Notes: generated by a model from the sequence alone, not told the origin. Shown: positions 36,333 through 47,119, numbered from the stretch's first letter. The stretch is DNA of 64,000 bases from Tricholoma matsutake (GCA_026075535.2 AP026539.1:4340001-4404000), one strand, 5' to 3'. Made by a program: numbers and translations.

Positions 36333-36626
36333 CTTTTTTTTTGACACTGACAACTTTCTTCACCTACCAAACCAACCCTGTCTCGGCAACCTTCCATCCT
36401 CATCCCACTCCTCACCAGGAGCACGAGAAGAAGTTTACAGGATTCTGGCCAACCAGCCGAATTTGAGACACTACCAACCACACAATGAAAGCGCTGGCAC
36501 ATCCACCGATCACCACCACCATCACCACCAAACACTGATACTGACTCATCCACCAACAAAAGTACACCAACCATCACAATTAACCATCCCAACTACTGGG
36601 CTGCACCACCTGCCACTCGAACCAAA

Positions 36627-37524
36627 ATGTCACCCTCCACACAACCCCCTGCCAAAGTGAAGGTCACAAAGATGAAGGAATGCCCAATGCTCTCCGCCAG
36701 AAAAATCACCCCTCTCATCATGCAACTGTGGACCCTCGCATGCAAACACTACAAGAAGCACGGTGGGAAGACAGACGATGAAATTGTCAGCTATGTTGCC
36801 GAGGGCATGTTTGAACCTTGCCTTGTGGCATGGTACCAAGCCGACCAAACTCGGATTGATGCCCTCTCCCTGGATGTGATACCTTGGTGAGCTCTCCTAA
36901 CTCGTCCTGGAGAAGAACTGGGCCCACGACATCCTTGAAACCATCCTCTCCTCATTGCAAGGCGACCAGGTCTTCATTGACTGGAAAATTGAGATTAAGA
37001 ACCTGAATGCCATCCTCACCACCTCTGCACTGGCCAAGGCCCTGACCAAGGCCAAACTCAAAAACCAACTCCAATCCAACCTCCACCCTGACTTGAGACT
37101 CAACATCAGTCTCGAGCCTGTCCTGGCCACCGAACTTGCCCCCTGGGCCCTCGAGGTAAAGGAACGCAATGACTGCATGCATGCAGAAGATGCACGCACC
37201 CAAAAACTCATTGACACCTCCGCTGGTGCACATGCCACACGCCGTGGCAGGAAGAAAGACCTACTTTCTTGACTCACTGACCTGCCAGCAAAGAGAAACT
37301 CTCCCACTGCTGGCCCCAGCAAAACAAAACAGGTTGAGAAGAAGCGCCTCCCTGCCCTCACACTCGAAGAATGGGCAATCCTCGAAAAACATGCCAGCTG
37401 CACATGATGCCGGAAATTGTACACCGGCCACAAGAACCCTGACTGTCCCATGAAGGCAGACAACACCTGACCTGATGCCGAGACATACATCACACTCATG
37501 GCGCCAGCAGTGGCAACATAGGCA
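36627..37524 (+). pseudogene. F gag
   Basis: MSPSTQPPAK at 36627 begins a capsid-like region (MLSARKITPLIMQLWTLAC, DDEIVSYVAEGMF, VAWYQADQTRIDALS), TGA at 36888, a frame change, then LEKNWAHDILETILSS, FIDWKIEIKNLNAIL, LNISLEPVLATELAPWALE and a zinc-binding-like CTxCRKLYTGHKNPDC at 37399-37450 whose second position is TGA (expected CGA). Further TGA codons at 37270 and 37468 fit CGA too. Gag then runs into pol in the same frame, so a gag-pol fusion is likely in the ancestor. Confidence 0.8.
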
Positions 37525-38763
37525 ATGGTGGAGGACAATGAAACTAACTCGTACGTCCCTCCCCCTGCTGATGTCCCCTTTACTGTATCACACCTATTTC
37601 CTACCCTCTACGCCACTGGCCCCCTCATTACCAAATTCCCCGTTAAAATCTATCCACTGATGGACATTGGTTGCCCCTGCACAGTGATTAGCCTTGAACT
37701 CTGCAAGCATCTTGGCCTCCGACATTATCCTCTCCCAAAAAAAAGAAATAACATGTCAGTGTTGACCCAGCAAAAAATCAACTGTGAGGAATATGTCAAA
37801 TTAGAGCTGCAATCAGACCAGGTGATATGGAAATTGGGAGTCCACAAGATGAAAGTAAATAAGGGATTATCATTCCCCATTATATTAGGAATGCCATTTC
37901 TTTCATCAGAACAGATTGTGATTGATACCCATGAGCGATCTGCCATTGACAAACGCTCCAGTTTTGACCTCCTAAATCCACCCTCTCAAACACCCCAGCC
38001 TTGGGGCAAACAATGGGTTACACCTCCACCAACACCGAAGAAAATTTGGACTCCAAAACCACCTACACTGGAAAACTCCGGAGCACCAGCACTTGCTGGA
38101 TGCCTTCTCCCTGGACCCATCATGGCCACCATGCGAGACCACATTGAAGGCCTAGCATTCCAAGAACTCCTCAAAGAGAAAGATGCAAAAATGAAACTCA
38201 AATTTACCGACCACTTCCCACTTCGTCTCCCTGATAGCACCGAAGATATTCCCAGCCACATGTTCCACTGCATCCAACTCAAAGGCCCCACCAAGGTCAA
38301 CAATGGCAAAGGATATCCAGCTCCCAAGAAATACCAAGAACCTTGGAAGAGACTGCTGGATGACCACCTCAAGGCTGGCCGTATTTGGCCATCCTCCTCA
38401 GAATTTGCCTCACCAGCATTCTGCGTGCTGAAATACATTGCCGGGGTACCTGACTTAACAGTTGACCCTTGGTGGGTGTATGACTACTGAGCACTCAACA
38501 GTAACACTATACAAGACAACTTCCCCCTACCTGCATAGACGATATACTCACTGACTGTGGGAAGGGAAAAATATTTGGCAAGATGGACATGACAAACTCC
38601 TTCTTCCAGACATGAGTACCCCTAACGACATTCACCTCACCACCATAAGAACACTGTGGGGACTTTATGAGTGGACCATCATGCCACAGGGTGGATGCAA
38701 CGCTCCGGCCACACATCAGCGCCAAATGACTGATGCACTACGAGAACTCATCGGCAAGATTTG
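37525..38763 (+). pseudogene. F protease and RT N-part
   Basis: SHLFPTLYATGPLITKFPVK leads to the protease active-site region PLMDIGCPCTVISLELCKHLG (D-I-G rather than D-S/T-G) and ILGMPFLSSEQIVID. Then LAGCLLPGPIM, KFTDHFPLRLPDS, GKGYPAPKKYQEPWKRLL, GRIWPSSSEFASPAFCVLK and WVYDY-TGA-ALNSNT (38488, CGA expected). RT continues in other frames with [23 protein letters not shown] and ALRELIGKI, then the hAT-like insertion after aagatttg. Confidence 0.82.
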
Positions 38764-39028
38764 GAGCTCTTTACACTGCCCCACATATTCCTCCAGGATT
38801 CCTGGTAGTCCCTGCTTCAGCCATTGTCCACCAAATGGTTTATTCCTGGCAGTTTCTCTTCCAGTAGGATTCCTGGTGGATTCCTGGTATAATCCTGGTA
38901 AATTGGGCTCTTCCTGGTACCATTCCAGGAGTTCCCCAGGACTTGGACTATGAGGAATCCAGGAGGATGGACCAGGAATCCAGTAGAATTGAACCAGGAG
39001 TCCTTAATACTAAGTAATAAAATAAATG

Positions 39029-39105
39029 ACACCAGGCAGAATTGAACCCTAGGCATTAGACAACAACATTTCAGCACAGCCAATATAACCACTACACCAC
39101 ATAGA
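39029..39105 (-). repeat. tRNA-derived (SINE-like) module, minus strand
   Basis: On the minus strand it has an A-box-like TGGTGTAGTGG (39089-39099) and a B-box-like GGTTCAATTCT (39039-39049) with spacing close to a tRNA. The acceptor stem does not pair well and the anticodon arm is not convincing, so I call it a tRNA-derived sequence with a possible RNA polymerase III promoter pointing to the left end of the hAT-like element. Confidence 0.55.
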
Positions 39106-39332
39106 CTTACAAAGTGTGTCCACTAACTGCTCTAGGTACCATTGGGGTGGCTGTGCATGATAAAGCACACAGCCATGTCATCAACACTGCCAGCTCATCA
39201 ACCATCACCACCACTCTCGACAATGCCGCCGCCTCCCTCCTCTCTGTTCTACCACCACCACCACTGCGTGGACACCTGCTGCCACCATTCCCATGCCCAC
39301 TCCACCATCACCACCACCTTCAAATGAGCCAA

Positions 39333-39600
39333 CTTCATGGAATGTGGGCCCTACATAAGTTTTTTTTTCATTCGCTTTTTGTTTTGATAATTTAACTAAC
39401 CTGTTTCTTTAGTTTTCTAGGTTATAATCTACTGGTAACAACACCACCACCCACAAACGAGCTGACTGCATGGAATGTGGGCCCAAATGACGCAGATTGT
39501 GTCGCTTGGGCCCTACGTAAGTTTTTTTTGTTTGCTTTTTGTTTTTATAAACTAACTAACTTGTTTCTTTTGTTTTATAGGTTCTACTCTACTGGTAACA
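39333..39600. repeat. Duplicated module with intron-like T-rich segment
   Basis: catggaatgtgggccc occurs at 39338 and 39470, each followed by a gtaagttttttt (or mutated ataag) start, a tttgctttttgttttgataa-like T-rich run, a ttttatag-type end and ctactggtaacaa. The arrangement looks like the same exon-intron-exon block copied twice. Confidence 0.6.
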
Positions 39601-40004
39601 ATGGCCAGACACGAGACAACTCAACACACCCACCCCACGCCTGCGAGCCTCTGCTCGTAGGGTGGATTGTGAGTGTGCAGTCGATGACAATGATGATGCC
39701 ACCACCTACCAGCACCAGAACCCCCAGAACGCGAAGCATGGCTGCCAACCACGATGGGGCCAACAACACACCACCCACCTCCAGCCCCATGAGCCACTGC
39801 TCGTGGGGTGGATTGTGGGTGGAATGGCAATAATGGCCACCACCACAGCAGCACCCCAATCTGCCGCCGCGAGCAACTGCTTGTGGGGCAGAAACAGGGA
39901 ACCATTGGGATGGGGATGACGGGGAGACAGGGACAGGGACAGGGATGGGGACGAGGATGGGGAGCAGGACCCATGCACCCACACCACAATGAGACACCAC
40001 CAGG

Positions 40005-40275
40005 CTGCCCCCTCCCCCACATTTTGCATGGGGAGGGTTTTTTTTTCATTTTTTTTCTTTCATATTAATGCCCTCCCCCTCGCCTGCATTTTACAACAGC
40101 GAGGGGATTTTCTTTATTTATTAATAATTGTCGCCCTCCCCTCGCGTTCGATGCGAGGGGATTTAGTTTTATCTGTAAATATTTTTAGGGCTCTCCCTTG
40201 CATGAGGTGCATGGGAGGGCTTTTTTTATGTAGTTAATTGTATTGTATCCCTCGCATTAGACGTGAGGGATGTAG
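40005..40275. repeat. Row of five GC-rich stem-loops
   Basis: Successive hairpins, each a CCCTCCC/CCCTCGC-type arm with its complement: 40009-40040 (ccctcccc..ggggaggg), 40075-40109 (cccctcgc..gcgagggg), 40138-40160 (cccctcgc gttcgat gcgagggg, 8-bp perfect), 40190-40220 (ccttgcat..atgggagg, near-perfect), 40246-40271 (atccctcgc..gtgagggat). The first four are followed by T-rich runs. They are spaced about 55-65 bp apart. Confidence 0.75.
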
Positions 40276-40379
40276 TTGATTAAAATTATTTGATCTTAAT
40301 AGTGACTTTGAGAGAGATTATATGCTTGAGTTTGAGTTTGAGTCATAAATAAACTTTATATGGATAACAAATAATTCTC

Positions 40380-40465
40380 CTGTGGCTCAACTGGTTGAGC
40401 ACACTTGTCTGGTTTGTCATGTGATTCCTCATCATGAGATCTTGAGTTCAATTCCTGCTTTGCAC
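40380..40465 (+). repeat. tRNA-derived (SINE-like) module, plus strand
   Basis: A-box-like TGGCTCAACTGG (40383-40394) with a GGTTGAGCA D-arm, and B-box-like GAGTTCAATTCC (40444-40455). It points toward the right end of the hAT-like element, opposite to the module at 39029-39105. It is followed by an unrelated body to about 40565. A working tRNA is unlikely because the acceptor arms do not pair. Confidence 0.6.
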
Positions 40466-40763
40466 AAATCTGTTTTGTGGGCACATTGTGAAATTTCTGA
40501 AGTTGAGGCACTTGAACTCATAAGATATCAAATTGACTTTCCATTATGGTTGGATGTTTGGTAACAGACCAGGAATCCTGGTAAGTCCCACTGGATTCCT
40601 GGTGAGTCCTGGTGAGTCCTACTAGATTCCTGGAGGATTCCTGGTGAGTCCTGGTGAGTCCTGGTGAGTCCTACTGGATTCCTGGAGGATTCCTGGTCTT
40701 CCTGGTAGGACTACCAGGATTCCTCCAGGACTATGTGGGGCAGTGTAAAGTTCAGAAGATTTG

Positions 40764-43134
40764 CCATGTGTATCTTGATGATATCATCATATGGTCACAA
40801 ACTCTGGAGGAACACAAATGAAACTGCACCGCCATTCTTGAAGCCCTCCAAAAAGCCAGTATCTACTGCAATCAGGCAAAATCCAACCTCTTTGCCACTG
40901 AATTATGTTTCCTTGGTCATATCATCTCGGGAACAGGTATCAAACCTGACCCCCACAAAACTGACCAAATTGCATCTTGGCCACAACCAATGACTGCCAC
41001 CAATGTCAGGGGGTTCTTGGGACTCACCAGATACATTGCCACCTTCCTTCCAGCACTCGCTGAATATACAAGCATACTCACACCACTCACCACCAAGGAA
41101 TGTGACTGGGAATTCCCCCCATGGACCACAGAACACTAGGCTGCCTTTGAACACATCAAAGACCTGGTTCTCGGCGCTGACTGTCTCACCATAATTAATT
41201 ACAAAGACAAGGCATCGAACATCTATGTCACCACCGATGCCAGCGACCACCAAACCAGCGCCGTGTTGAGTTTTGGTGCAACTTGGGAAACTGTGAGACC
41301 AGTTGCCTACGACTCCTACCAACTCAACAACACTGAGAAGAACTACCCTGTTCATGAGAAGGAACTCCTTGCCATCATCAAGGCATTTAAGAAATGGAGA
41401 TCCTACCTCCTCGGTGCCCATTTCAAGGTCTTCACCGACCACCGAACACTCGAATACTTCCAATCACAGAAGGAGATGTCGAGATGACAAATGAGATGGT
41501 CAATGTACATGGCCAATTTTGACTGCAACATTACCTACATCCGTGGCAAAGAAAACACCACCACAGATGCACTATCCTGCATGCCTGATGCCACACCAGA
41601 TGCATGCCTTGCTGCCTGTGCAATCGCATACACATGCAATGCACTGGCTACACACGCCGCTGGCATACTAAACATTGACGCAGACCAGTCACTTCTCAAT
41701 GCCATCATCACTGGCTATGAGACTGATTCCTTCACCAAACAACTTATGAAGGATATTGACATGAGGAGCATCAAAGGGGCAACCCTCACCAATCAACTCC
41801 TATATGTTGGCCGCTGACTTGTGATCCCACAAGATCTCGAGGTATGCAAACTACTCTACAACCTGGCACATGATACCTTGGGCCATTTCAGCTTTGACAA
41901 AAGCTATGAATTTCTCCGCGGCTCTTATTACTGGCCAAACATGCACCAGGATTTGGAAAATGCATACATCCCATCATGCACTGAGTGCCAGCAAAACAAA
42001 AACTGGACCATAAAACCCACCGGTCCCTTGCACCCACTACCAGTACCTGACAACCACTTCAACACCATTGCCCTGGATTTCATTGGCCCACTACCAGAGA
42101 AGAATGGAAAGGACACCATCCTGACCATGACAGACCTCCTCGATGCTGACATATGCATCACTGGCATTCACTCCTCATACACTGCTGCCCAGGTTGCCGT
42201 TGTGCTCTTTGATGAATGGTACTGCGAAAATGGCCTCATGCTACACCTCATCTCTGACAGAGATGCACATTTCACCGCTGACCTTTGGACTGCACTCCAC
42301 AAGCTCACCGTCGTTAAACTAAAAATGTCCACATCCTATCACCCCGAAACTGATGGCAGCAGTGAATGGACAAACAAAACTATGAACCAAGCCATTCGGT
42401 ACCATGTTGACAACAACCAGAAGGGCTGGCTAGCTAAACTCCCCTGTGTATGGTTTGCCATCATGAACACCATGAATGCATCCACCAGCTTCTCTGGTTT
42501 CCAACTCAAAACCAGCCAATCTCCATGCATCATTCTGCCTATTGTGCCCCTCGCCGAAAATGCCACCGCTGAGCAGATCACTGCACATGACATCATTACA
42601 CATGTCCACCTCGATGTTCAAGAAGTTCGCCAGGCATATCATGCCAATGAGCACTGGGCACCAGAGAATGTCTACAAGGTCGGCGACCTTGTCATGCTCT
42701 CCACCAAAAATTGCCACCACAATTACAAATGCAAAGGCAAAACACGAGTTGCCAAATTCATGCCACAACATGATGGCCCCTACACAGTCACACATACCTT
42801 CCCTGAACAATCTGAATACACTCTCAAACTTCCCAACAACCCCAACACCTTCCCTGGTTTCCATGCACACCTACTAAAACAAGATGCCCCCAATGACCCA
42901 CTCCTCTTCCTGGACTGGGAACCAGCTCAGCCAATGCCAATTGTCACTGAAGATGGCACCGAGGAGTGGTACATTGACAAAATCATAGATGCATGCCGAC
43001 ATGGCAGGGGTGTACAATACCTTGTCCATTATGAAGGATATGGGAAAGAACATGACAAGTGGCACCCTGGCTCTGAAATGGCTGACACTGATGCCCTTGA
43101 CCAGTGGGAAGATGAAAATAGGACAGAGGTCTGA
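40764..43134 (+). pseudogene. F RT C-part, RNase H, integrase, chromodomain
   Basis: Continues CHVYLDDIIIWS (40765-40800, catalytic DD kept), FLGHIISGTGIKPDPHKTDQI, FLGLTRYIATFLPALAEYT; RNase H TTDASDHQTSAVL and YPVHEKELLAIIKAFKKW; TDHRTLEYFQ; then 41491-41817 and integrase-chromodomain 41821-43134: Zn finger (HDTLGHF..CTECQQNK), ALDFIGPLPEKNG, SDRDAHFTADLW, STSYHPETDGSSE, GPYTVTHTF and chromodomain EEWYIDKIIDAC...VQYLVHYEGYGKEHDKWHP. TGA at 40819, 41485 and 41815 replace arginine; TAG at 41138 likely replaces CAG. The 437-codon 3' ORF is open. Confidence 0.9.
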
Positions 43135-43165
43135 GACCCACACAATTTTTTCAAGTGGGGAGGAG

Positions 43166-43672
43166 TGTAAGTCTGGCCCCACAGACTCACAACATTATGA
43201 CAAGTTAATTTACCTATGCCACCATTACACACTTCCATGGTGCTGGCACACCACACACACCGCCGACACAACCACCCTAGCCGCTGGCACAGCCACTGGC
43301 GAATACAACAACAACAACCGGTGACATGCATCCTGGCAACACCATACATCCTTATTACTCTTCTATCCATATCCAGCAGTGCCAACATTATCCTATTGAT
43401 GCAGTACCTTCCTATTATGTGACTACACCCAATGCAGCCTTTCCAAATCACACACTATTCTTGATGTGGCCTTTTACTTACTTTTCTTATATATTACTTA
43501 TTTTTTATTCCTTAACCTTCACTCCTACTTCCATGCAACAAAGGTATAGTAACTTCCTACTCTTTTATTTGTAGTAACTTATGGTTCCTACTTCCATGCA
43601 ACAAAGATAATTTGATCCTGTCTTTTAGTAAACCTAAGTCTAGTGTAGGCTGCCAAACTTGGCATCCTTCCA
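43166..43672 (+). repeat. F 3' LTR with PPT
   Basis: PPT aagtggggagga at 43154-43165 directly before TGTAAGTCTGG. LTR is 507 bp and followed by gaaac (43673-43677). Confidence 0.92.
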
Positions 43673-43677
43673 GAAAC

Positions 43678-44520
43678 CTTCATGTTGGATGGCAGCACTC
43701 ACTTCACGGGCCACAAAGTGAAAGATTACTGTTCAAAATGGGGCACCAAGACCCATGTTGTAGTGGTGTACTCTCCCTGGGTGAACAGTCTCATAGAAGG
43801 GACTAACAAGCTACTCATCTACATACTGGCTCAACTATGTGCTCCTGACTTAGGTGAAGATGGCTGGCAGGAAATGACACCAGAAAGGCTACCATAGAAC
43901 AGGCCAGATCACTTTGAGGAGGCAATCCATATCCTCAACTGGCGAATACTGCCAGCATTAAAGTTCTCGCTGAAAGAGCTTCTGCTCAGAATGGTTGTCA
44001 ACACACCAAACACACCCCTTGAACTAAGCACCATGTTCCTACCGCCAACTGATATTGACATCCAAATGGCATACATCATGCAGCAAAGACTCGACAGGTA
44101 CTCAGAGGCTGTACACCATGCAATACACTGTAAGGCCCAGTTCAATCGCAAAATCCTCAAATCTAAGGCAGGTGAAGTTGTGTTCCATCACAGACAGCTT
44201 GTCCAAGCCTATCGCAGCAATCTGGAGGACACACTAAGCACAGACAAAAAGCTAGCTATCAGGTGGTCACACCCATGGCGAGTCATCAAGCGTCTATCTA
44301 ACTCCTACAGACTGGAAACACTAGATGGAGCACTGATCGATGGAGAGTTTAGTGCTTGTTGGCTATGTGAGTTTACACCTTGAGACGGCACAAAGTTGGC
44401 AGAACAACAGAAGGAATTTATGATGAAGGTACAGGAAAAAGAGGTGGAACAGCTGAAGCAGGAAGCAGAAATGGTAGAAAAACTGCGAAGATCAAACAAC
44501 ACAAGACAACAGAAGTGGAT
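43678..44520 (+). pseudogene. Integrase C-part and pol tail of element C
   Basis: Resumes exactly where F interrupted: FMLDGSTHFTGHKVKDYCSKWG, VVYSPWVNSLIEGTNKLLIYIL, TAG after ERLP at 43895, RPDHFEEAIHILNWRILPALKFSLKELLL, IDIQMAYIMQQRLDRYSEAV, GEVVFHHRQLVQAYRSN, WSHPWRVIKRLSNSYRLETLDG, then TGA at 44381 (FTP-TGA-DGTKLAE, arginine expected) and a charged tail (QEKEVEQLKQEAEMVEKL). The core DDE glycine/aspartate region reads MLDGSTHF. Confidence 0.83.
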
Positions 44521-44760
44521 GAATGATGCCGATAACCATGATGATGGGACAATGGAATTTGGGACAACTGATGAGTATCATAGTCATGGGACAGGAAGCT
44601 TGTTAGCCATCCACTGCATCGCCTGAGCAAACTCTTGTGCATATCCATACAGATTACTTACTGTACCTATAGTCACATCTACTCTAGGTATAGTACATTG
44701 AATACAGTCACTTATACAAGGACTGAGTGTATTCACATCTACTCTAGGAATTGATTCTCT
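44521..44760. other. 3' end region of element C
   Basis: 44580-44628 is nearly identical to 14957-15005 (translated HGTGSLLAIHCIA, pol C-terminus). A stem-loop at 44696-44733 has the same loop acttatacaag and AGTC/GACT stem as 14871-14897 but different outer arms (GAATAC/GTATTC). cacatctactctagg occurs at about 44672 and 44730. No LTR could be delimited. Confidence 0.45.
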
Positions 44761-45184
44761 GCTTTGATCTGCTCATGGCTAAATGTAATAAATGGAAAAT
44801 TAACATCTGTTTGAAATCACTTATCATGATACATTAACAAATGTCTTTTATGCTCTTTATCAGATAAACCAGAAATCAAACCAATTCCTCCAAGGCCATA
44901 TGGAAATAACCATGGAAACATTTTGGATATAACTGAGGATTATCCCATACTGACTCAGACTTATCACTATGACCAACAACCAAAACCTTTCCTTCACTAT
45001 TTCGATGTCTTAGTGCAAGTGCTTTTATCTTATTGATGGTCATAGTATCCAACTTTTGTCCTGTCAAATCATGTACTTTGTATGCATAGTCACCTTCAAT
45101 CATGCCATCCTCATCATCTTTCTCATGAAGACTAGTTCCCTCTGGTGTTTTAGAGCCTGTTTGGGTGCTGTTCATGGTTGCCAT
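44761..45184 (-). pseudogene. Helitron Rep/helicase N-terminal fragment
   Basis: Minus-strand reading: TGQKLDTMTINKIKALAL, VVGHSDKSESVWDNPQLYP, then PWLFPYGLGGIGLISGLSDKEHKRHLLMYHDK and FPFITFSHEQIKAENQF across two frames. The FP(W)LFPYG...GG and YHDK motifs are typical of the Helitron_like_N domain that precedes the Rep catalytic centre of fungal Helitrons. Neither the Rep two-His motif nor the helicase is present, so only the N-terminal part remains. A frameshift lies near 44925 and a stop after YHDK. Confidence 0.65.
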
Positions 45185-45389
45185 GCCTATGTCAGAAACA
45201 GGTTCTCACATGTTCTTGTTCAAGCAGAGTGTAAATTGGCTTGCAGAGACAACTAACTGATTGATCAGATTACTGATAGATAAGACTCAGACAACAATCA
45301 AACTGTCTCAATTATCCTTTCGTCCTCATGCCTTCTTTGCTCAACCAGCAAATCATTAATATTGTAATTCTTCTTGTCAATGTCATTTT

Positions 45390-47119
45390 CCCAACCATTG
45401 AGTGGATTTTCCATGCAATGCATCACATCAGGCAACCATACCATACATCAATTCTGTCTGGTGAAGGCTGGGTTCAAGAACTTCTCCATGATCATCCTGA
45501 GTGCATCCATAGAGCTAGGGATGCATGAACCTGCCTTTAGACAAATGGTCTTTGAGTTACATCATATGGGGCATTCAGATACAAAATATGTCTCATTGGA
45601 GGAACAATTGGCTATATGGGTTACTGGCTTGATGATTCAGCATGTTGGAGAGTGATTTCAACAATCAAATGAAACAATTTCCAGCTGAGTAGAATATAAA
45701 TTGTGGTATTTGATAATCAGCCAATTGTTGTGTATTCAGATACTTTTGAAAATGGATTGCATTCTCTCTTCTCCTCCATTTTATTCAACATATATCCACA
45801 CACCTTCAGATTCTATCTCCAAAATAATCCAAAATTTTGGCCTTTTTTTAAAGGTGTAATTGGTGCAATTGATAGAAGTCATATCACTCTTTCATGTCCT
45901 GCAGCAATGCAGCATGTCGCAATCAAAAAGGATTCATATCACAGAATTGCCTTTTCTGCTGTTCATTTGACATGCCTTTTACCTATGCCTTGACTGGATG
46001 GGAGGGCTCAATCTCAGATGCTCATCTCTGGGAAGTTGCTCATCACCTTCAAATTCCAGATGGTTGTTTTCTATTGGCCGATGCTGGTTTTCCACACTGT
46101 TGATCATTGCTTGTGCCCTATCAAGGAGTTCACTATCATCTAGCTGAACATTGGTGGGCAGGTCTACAGTAATATTTTTGATTTATATGAGCTGATATAT
46201 AACTGATAATTCTTCAGCCAGCTAACAAAGAAGAACTCTTCAATTTGTGACATGCACAGCCCTGAAATGTCATTGAACATATTTTTGGAGTCCTTAAACA
46301 ACATTTTTGTATTCTATTTCTTTTTCCATCAGAGTCCAGGCTCAAATTGTTTCTGCCCTTTGTGCCACCCATAATTTTATGAAGCACCATGATTCCAAGG
46401 AAGGAGAATTACCTGACAAAAATTCTGGACATTCCACCTTTGCACCTAATTGGAAGGCTGCCAAGTTTGGCTGCCTACACTAACTTAAAGTGGACCAGAA
46501 AGACAGGACCAAGGTATCTTTGTCGCACAGGAGTAAGAGTCAGTACAATACATAAGGTAAAAATACATGACTACCTTCATTGCACAGGAGTAAGAGTAAG
46601 GCAACAAAGGGGAAAAAGATGGTATATATATGATGCTCCCAGACCATGTAAGTACATGTCTGCATCAAGCGTAGCTGTGTGATTTAGGAAGGCTGCATCA
46701 AGCATAGCCCAACAAGAAGATACCACATCAGAGGTCAATATCCAGTGTCGGGGTGTCGGTAGTATTGGTTGGTATACAGCTGAGAAGGTGGTCACATGAT
46801 CATGTGACTGCAGGCAGGTTGCACAGAAATGTGTGACTGCAGGTGGGTGGTATCTCTAAAGTGATGTGTATCTAAAATGTTGTGAGTCTGTTGAGGCCAG
46901 ACTTACACCAATGCAGGAGACAATGGAGTTCAGGAGATAAACTACATCAAGGAAGATGCTCCAGCTGAGGTTGTTGCTCATCATGATCAAATTGCTCAGA
47001 ATATGTGGGAAAGTTATCAGAGAATTTTGGAGGAGAGAGGGATGGATGAGGAAGATAGTGGTGAAGATGAATCAGAGGATGATTATAGTGCATCAGGGGA
47101 AGATGAAGATGGTGAATGA
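45390..47119 (+). pseudogene. PIF/Harbinger-type DDE transposase
   Basis: Reads WIFHAMHHIRQPYHTSILSGEGWVQEL, MHEPAFRQMVFELHHMGH, VSLEEQLAIWVTGLMIQHVGERF, NNPKFWPFFKGVIGAIDRSHI (first Asp of DDE, ~45880), CPAAMQHVA, then in another frame FTYALTGWEGSISDAHLWEVAHHLQIPDGCFLLADAGFP (second Asp, ~46085), RHA/VIEHIFGVLKQHF-like remains around 46260-46300, and the acidic C-terminus YIKEDAPAEVVAHHDQIAQNMW...EEDSGEDESEDDYSASGEDEDGE ending at 47119. Several frameshifts and stops. A solo LTR splits the C-terminus. It would catalyse cut-and-paste transposition with the Myb/SANT partner converging from the right. Confidence 0.72.
46451..46907 (-). repeat. Solo LTR related to the F family, minus strand
   Basis: Minus strand begins TGTAAGTCTGGCC at 46907 and ends GCAGCCTTCCA at 46451 (457 bp). 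Both ends and the caacaaagata/taggcwgccaaacttggc block match F LTRs but the middle differs. Flanks CTAAT (46446-46450) and CCAAT (46908-46912) are a one-mismatch target duplication. It lies within the transposase coding region. Confidence 0.8.

Larger units (their letters stand above)
38764..40755. mobile_element. Nonautonomous hAT-like element, 1,992 bp, TSD AAGATTTG
   Basis: The 8-bp direct repeat aagatttg is at 38756-38763 and 40756-40763; removing the element plus one copy restores the RT reading GKI-CHVYLDD. Near-terminal inverted repeats share CTTTACACTGCCCCACATA and continue imperfectly to about 40 bp. Subterminal zones (38795-38960, 40570-40735) are full of gattcctgg/ccaggaatc motifs, typical of transposase-binding sites. 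No transposase ORF. Contents: two tRNA-like modules, an intron-like duplication and a row of hairpins, annotated separately. Confidence 0.88.
35824..43672 (+). mobile_element. Ty3/gypsy chromovirus F with TSD GAAAC
   Basis: LTRs 35824-36332 and 43166-43672, both starting TGTARGTCTGGCC and ending CATCCTTCCA. Direct repeat gaaac at 35819-35823 and 43673-43677. Inserted in the integrase of element C: PPET before, FMLDGSTHF after. Interior: gag, protease, RT, RNase H, integrase, chromodomain, PPT. A 1,992-bp hAT-like element splits the RT. Confidence 0.95.

Noticed and set aside
39584..40049. Overlapping G/P/H-rich ORFs on both strands inside the hAT-like element
   Set aside because: Low-complexity translations of CCACC/GGTGG-rich DNA; no codon or domain support.
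40380..40465. Functional tRNA gene
   Set aside because: A and B boxes are good but the acceptor and anticodon stems do not pair; also no mature tRNA ends. Kept as a tRNA-derived repeat.
43613..43806. Short ORF crossing the right end of element F
   Set aside because: It joins LTR sequence to C integrase in the wrong frame; the real continuation is the frame beginning FMLDGSTHF.
46441..46500. Harbinger transposase continuing through NWKAAKFGCLH
   Set aside because: That text is the end of the minus-strand solo LTR (tggaaggctgcc...), not transposase; the coding resumes after 46907.
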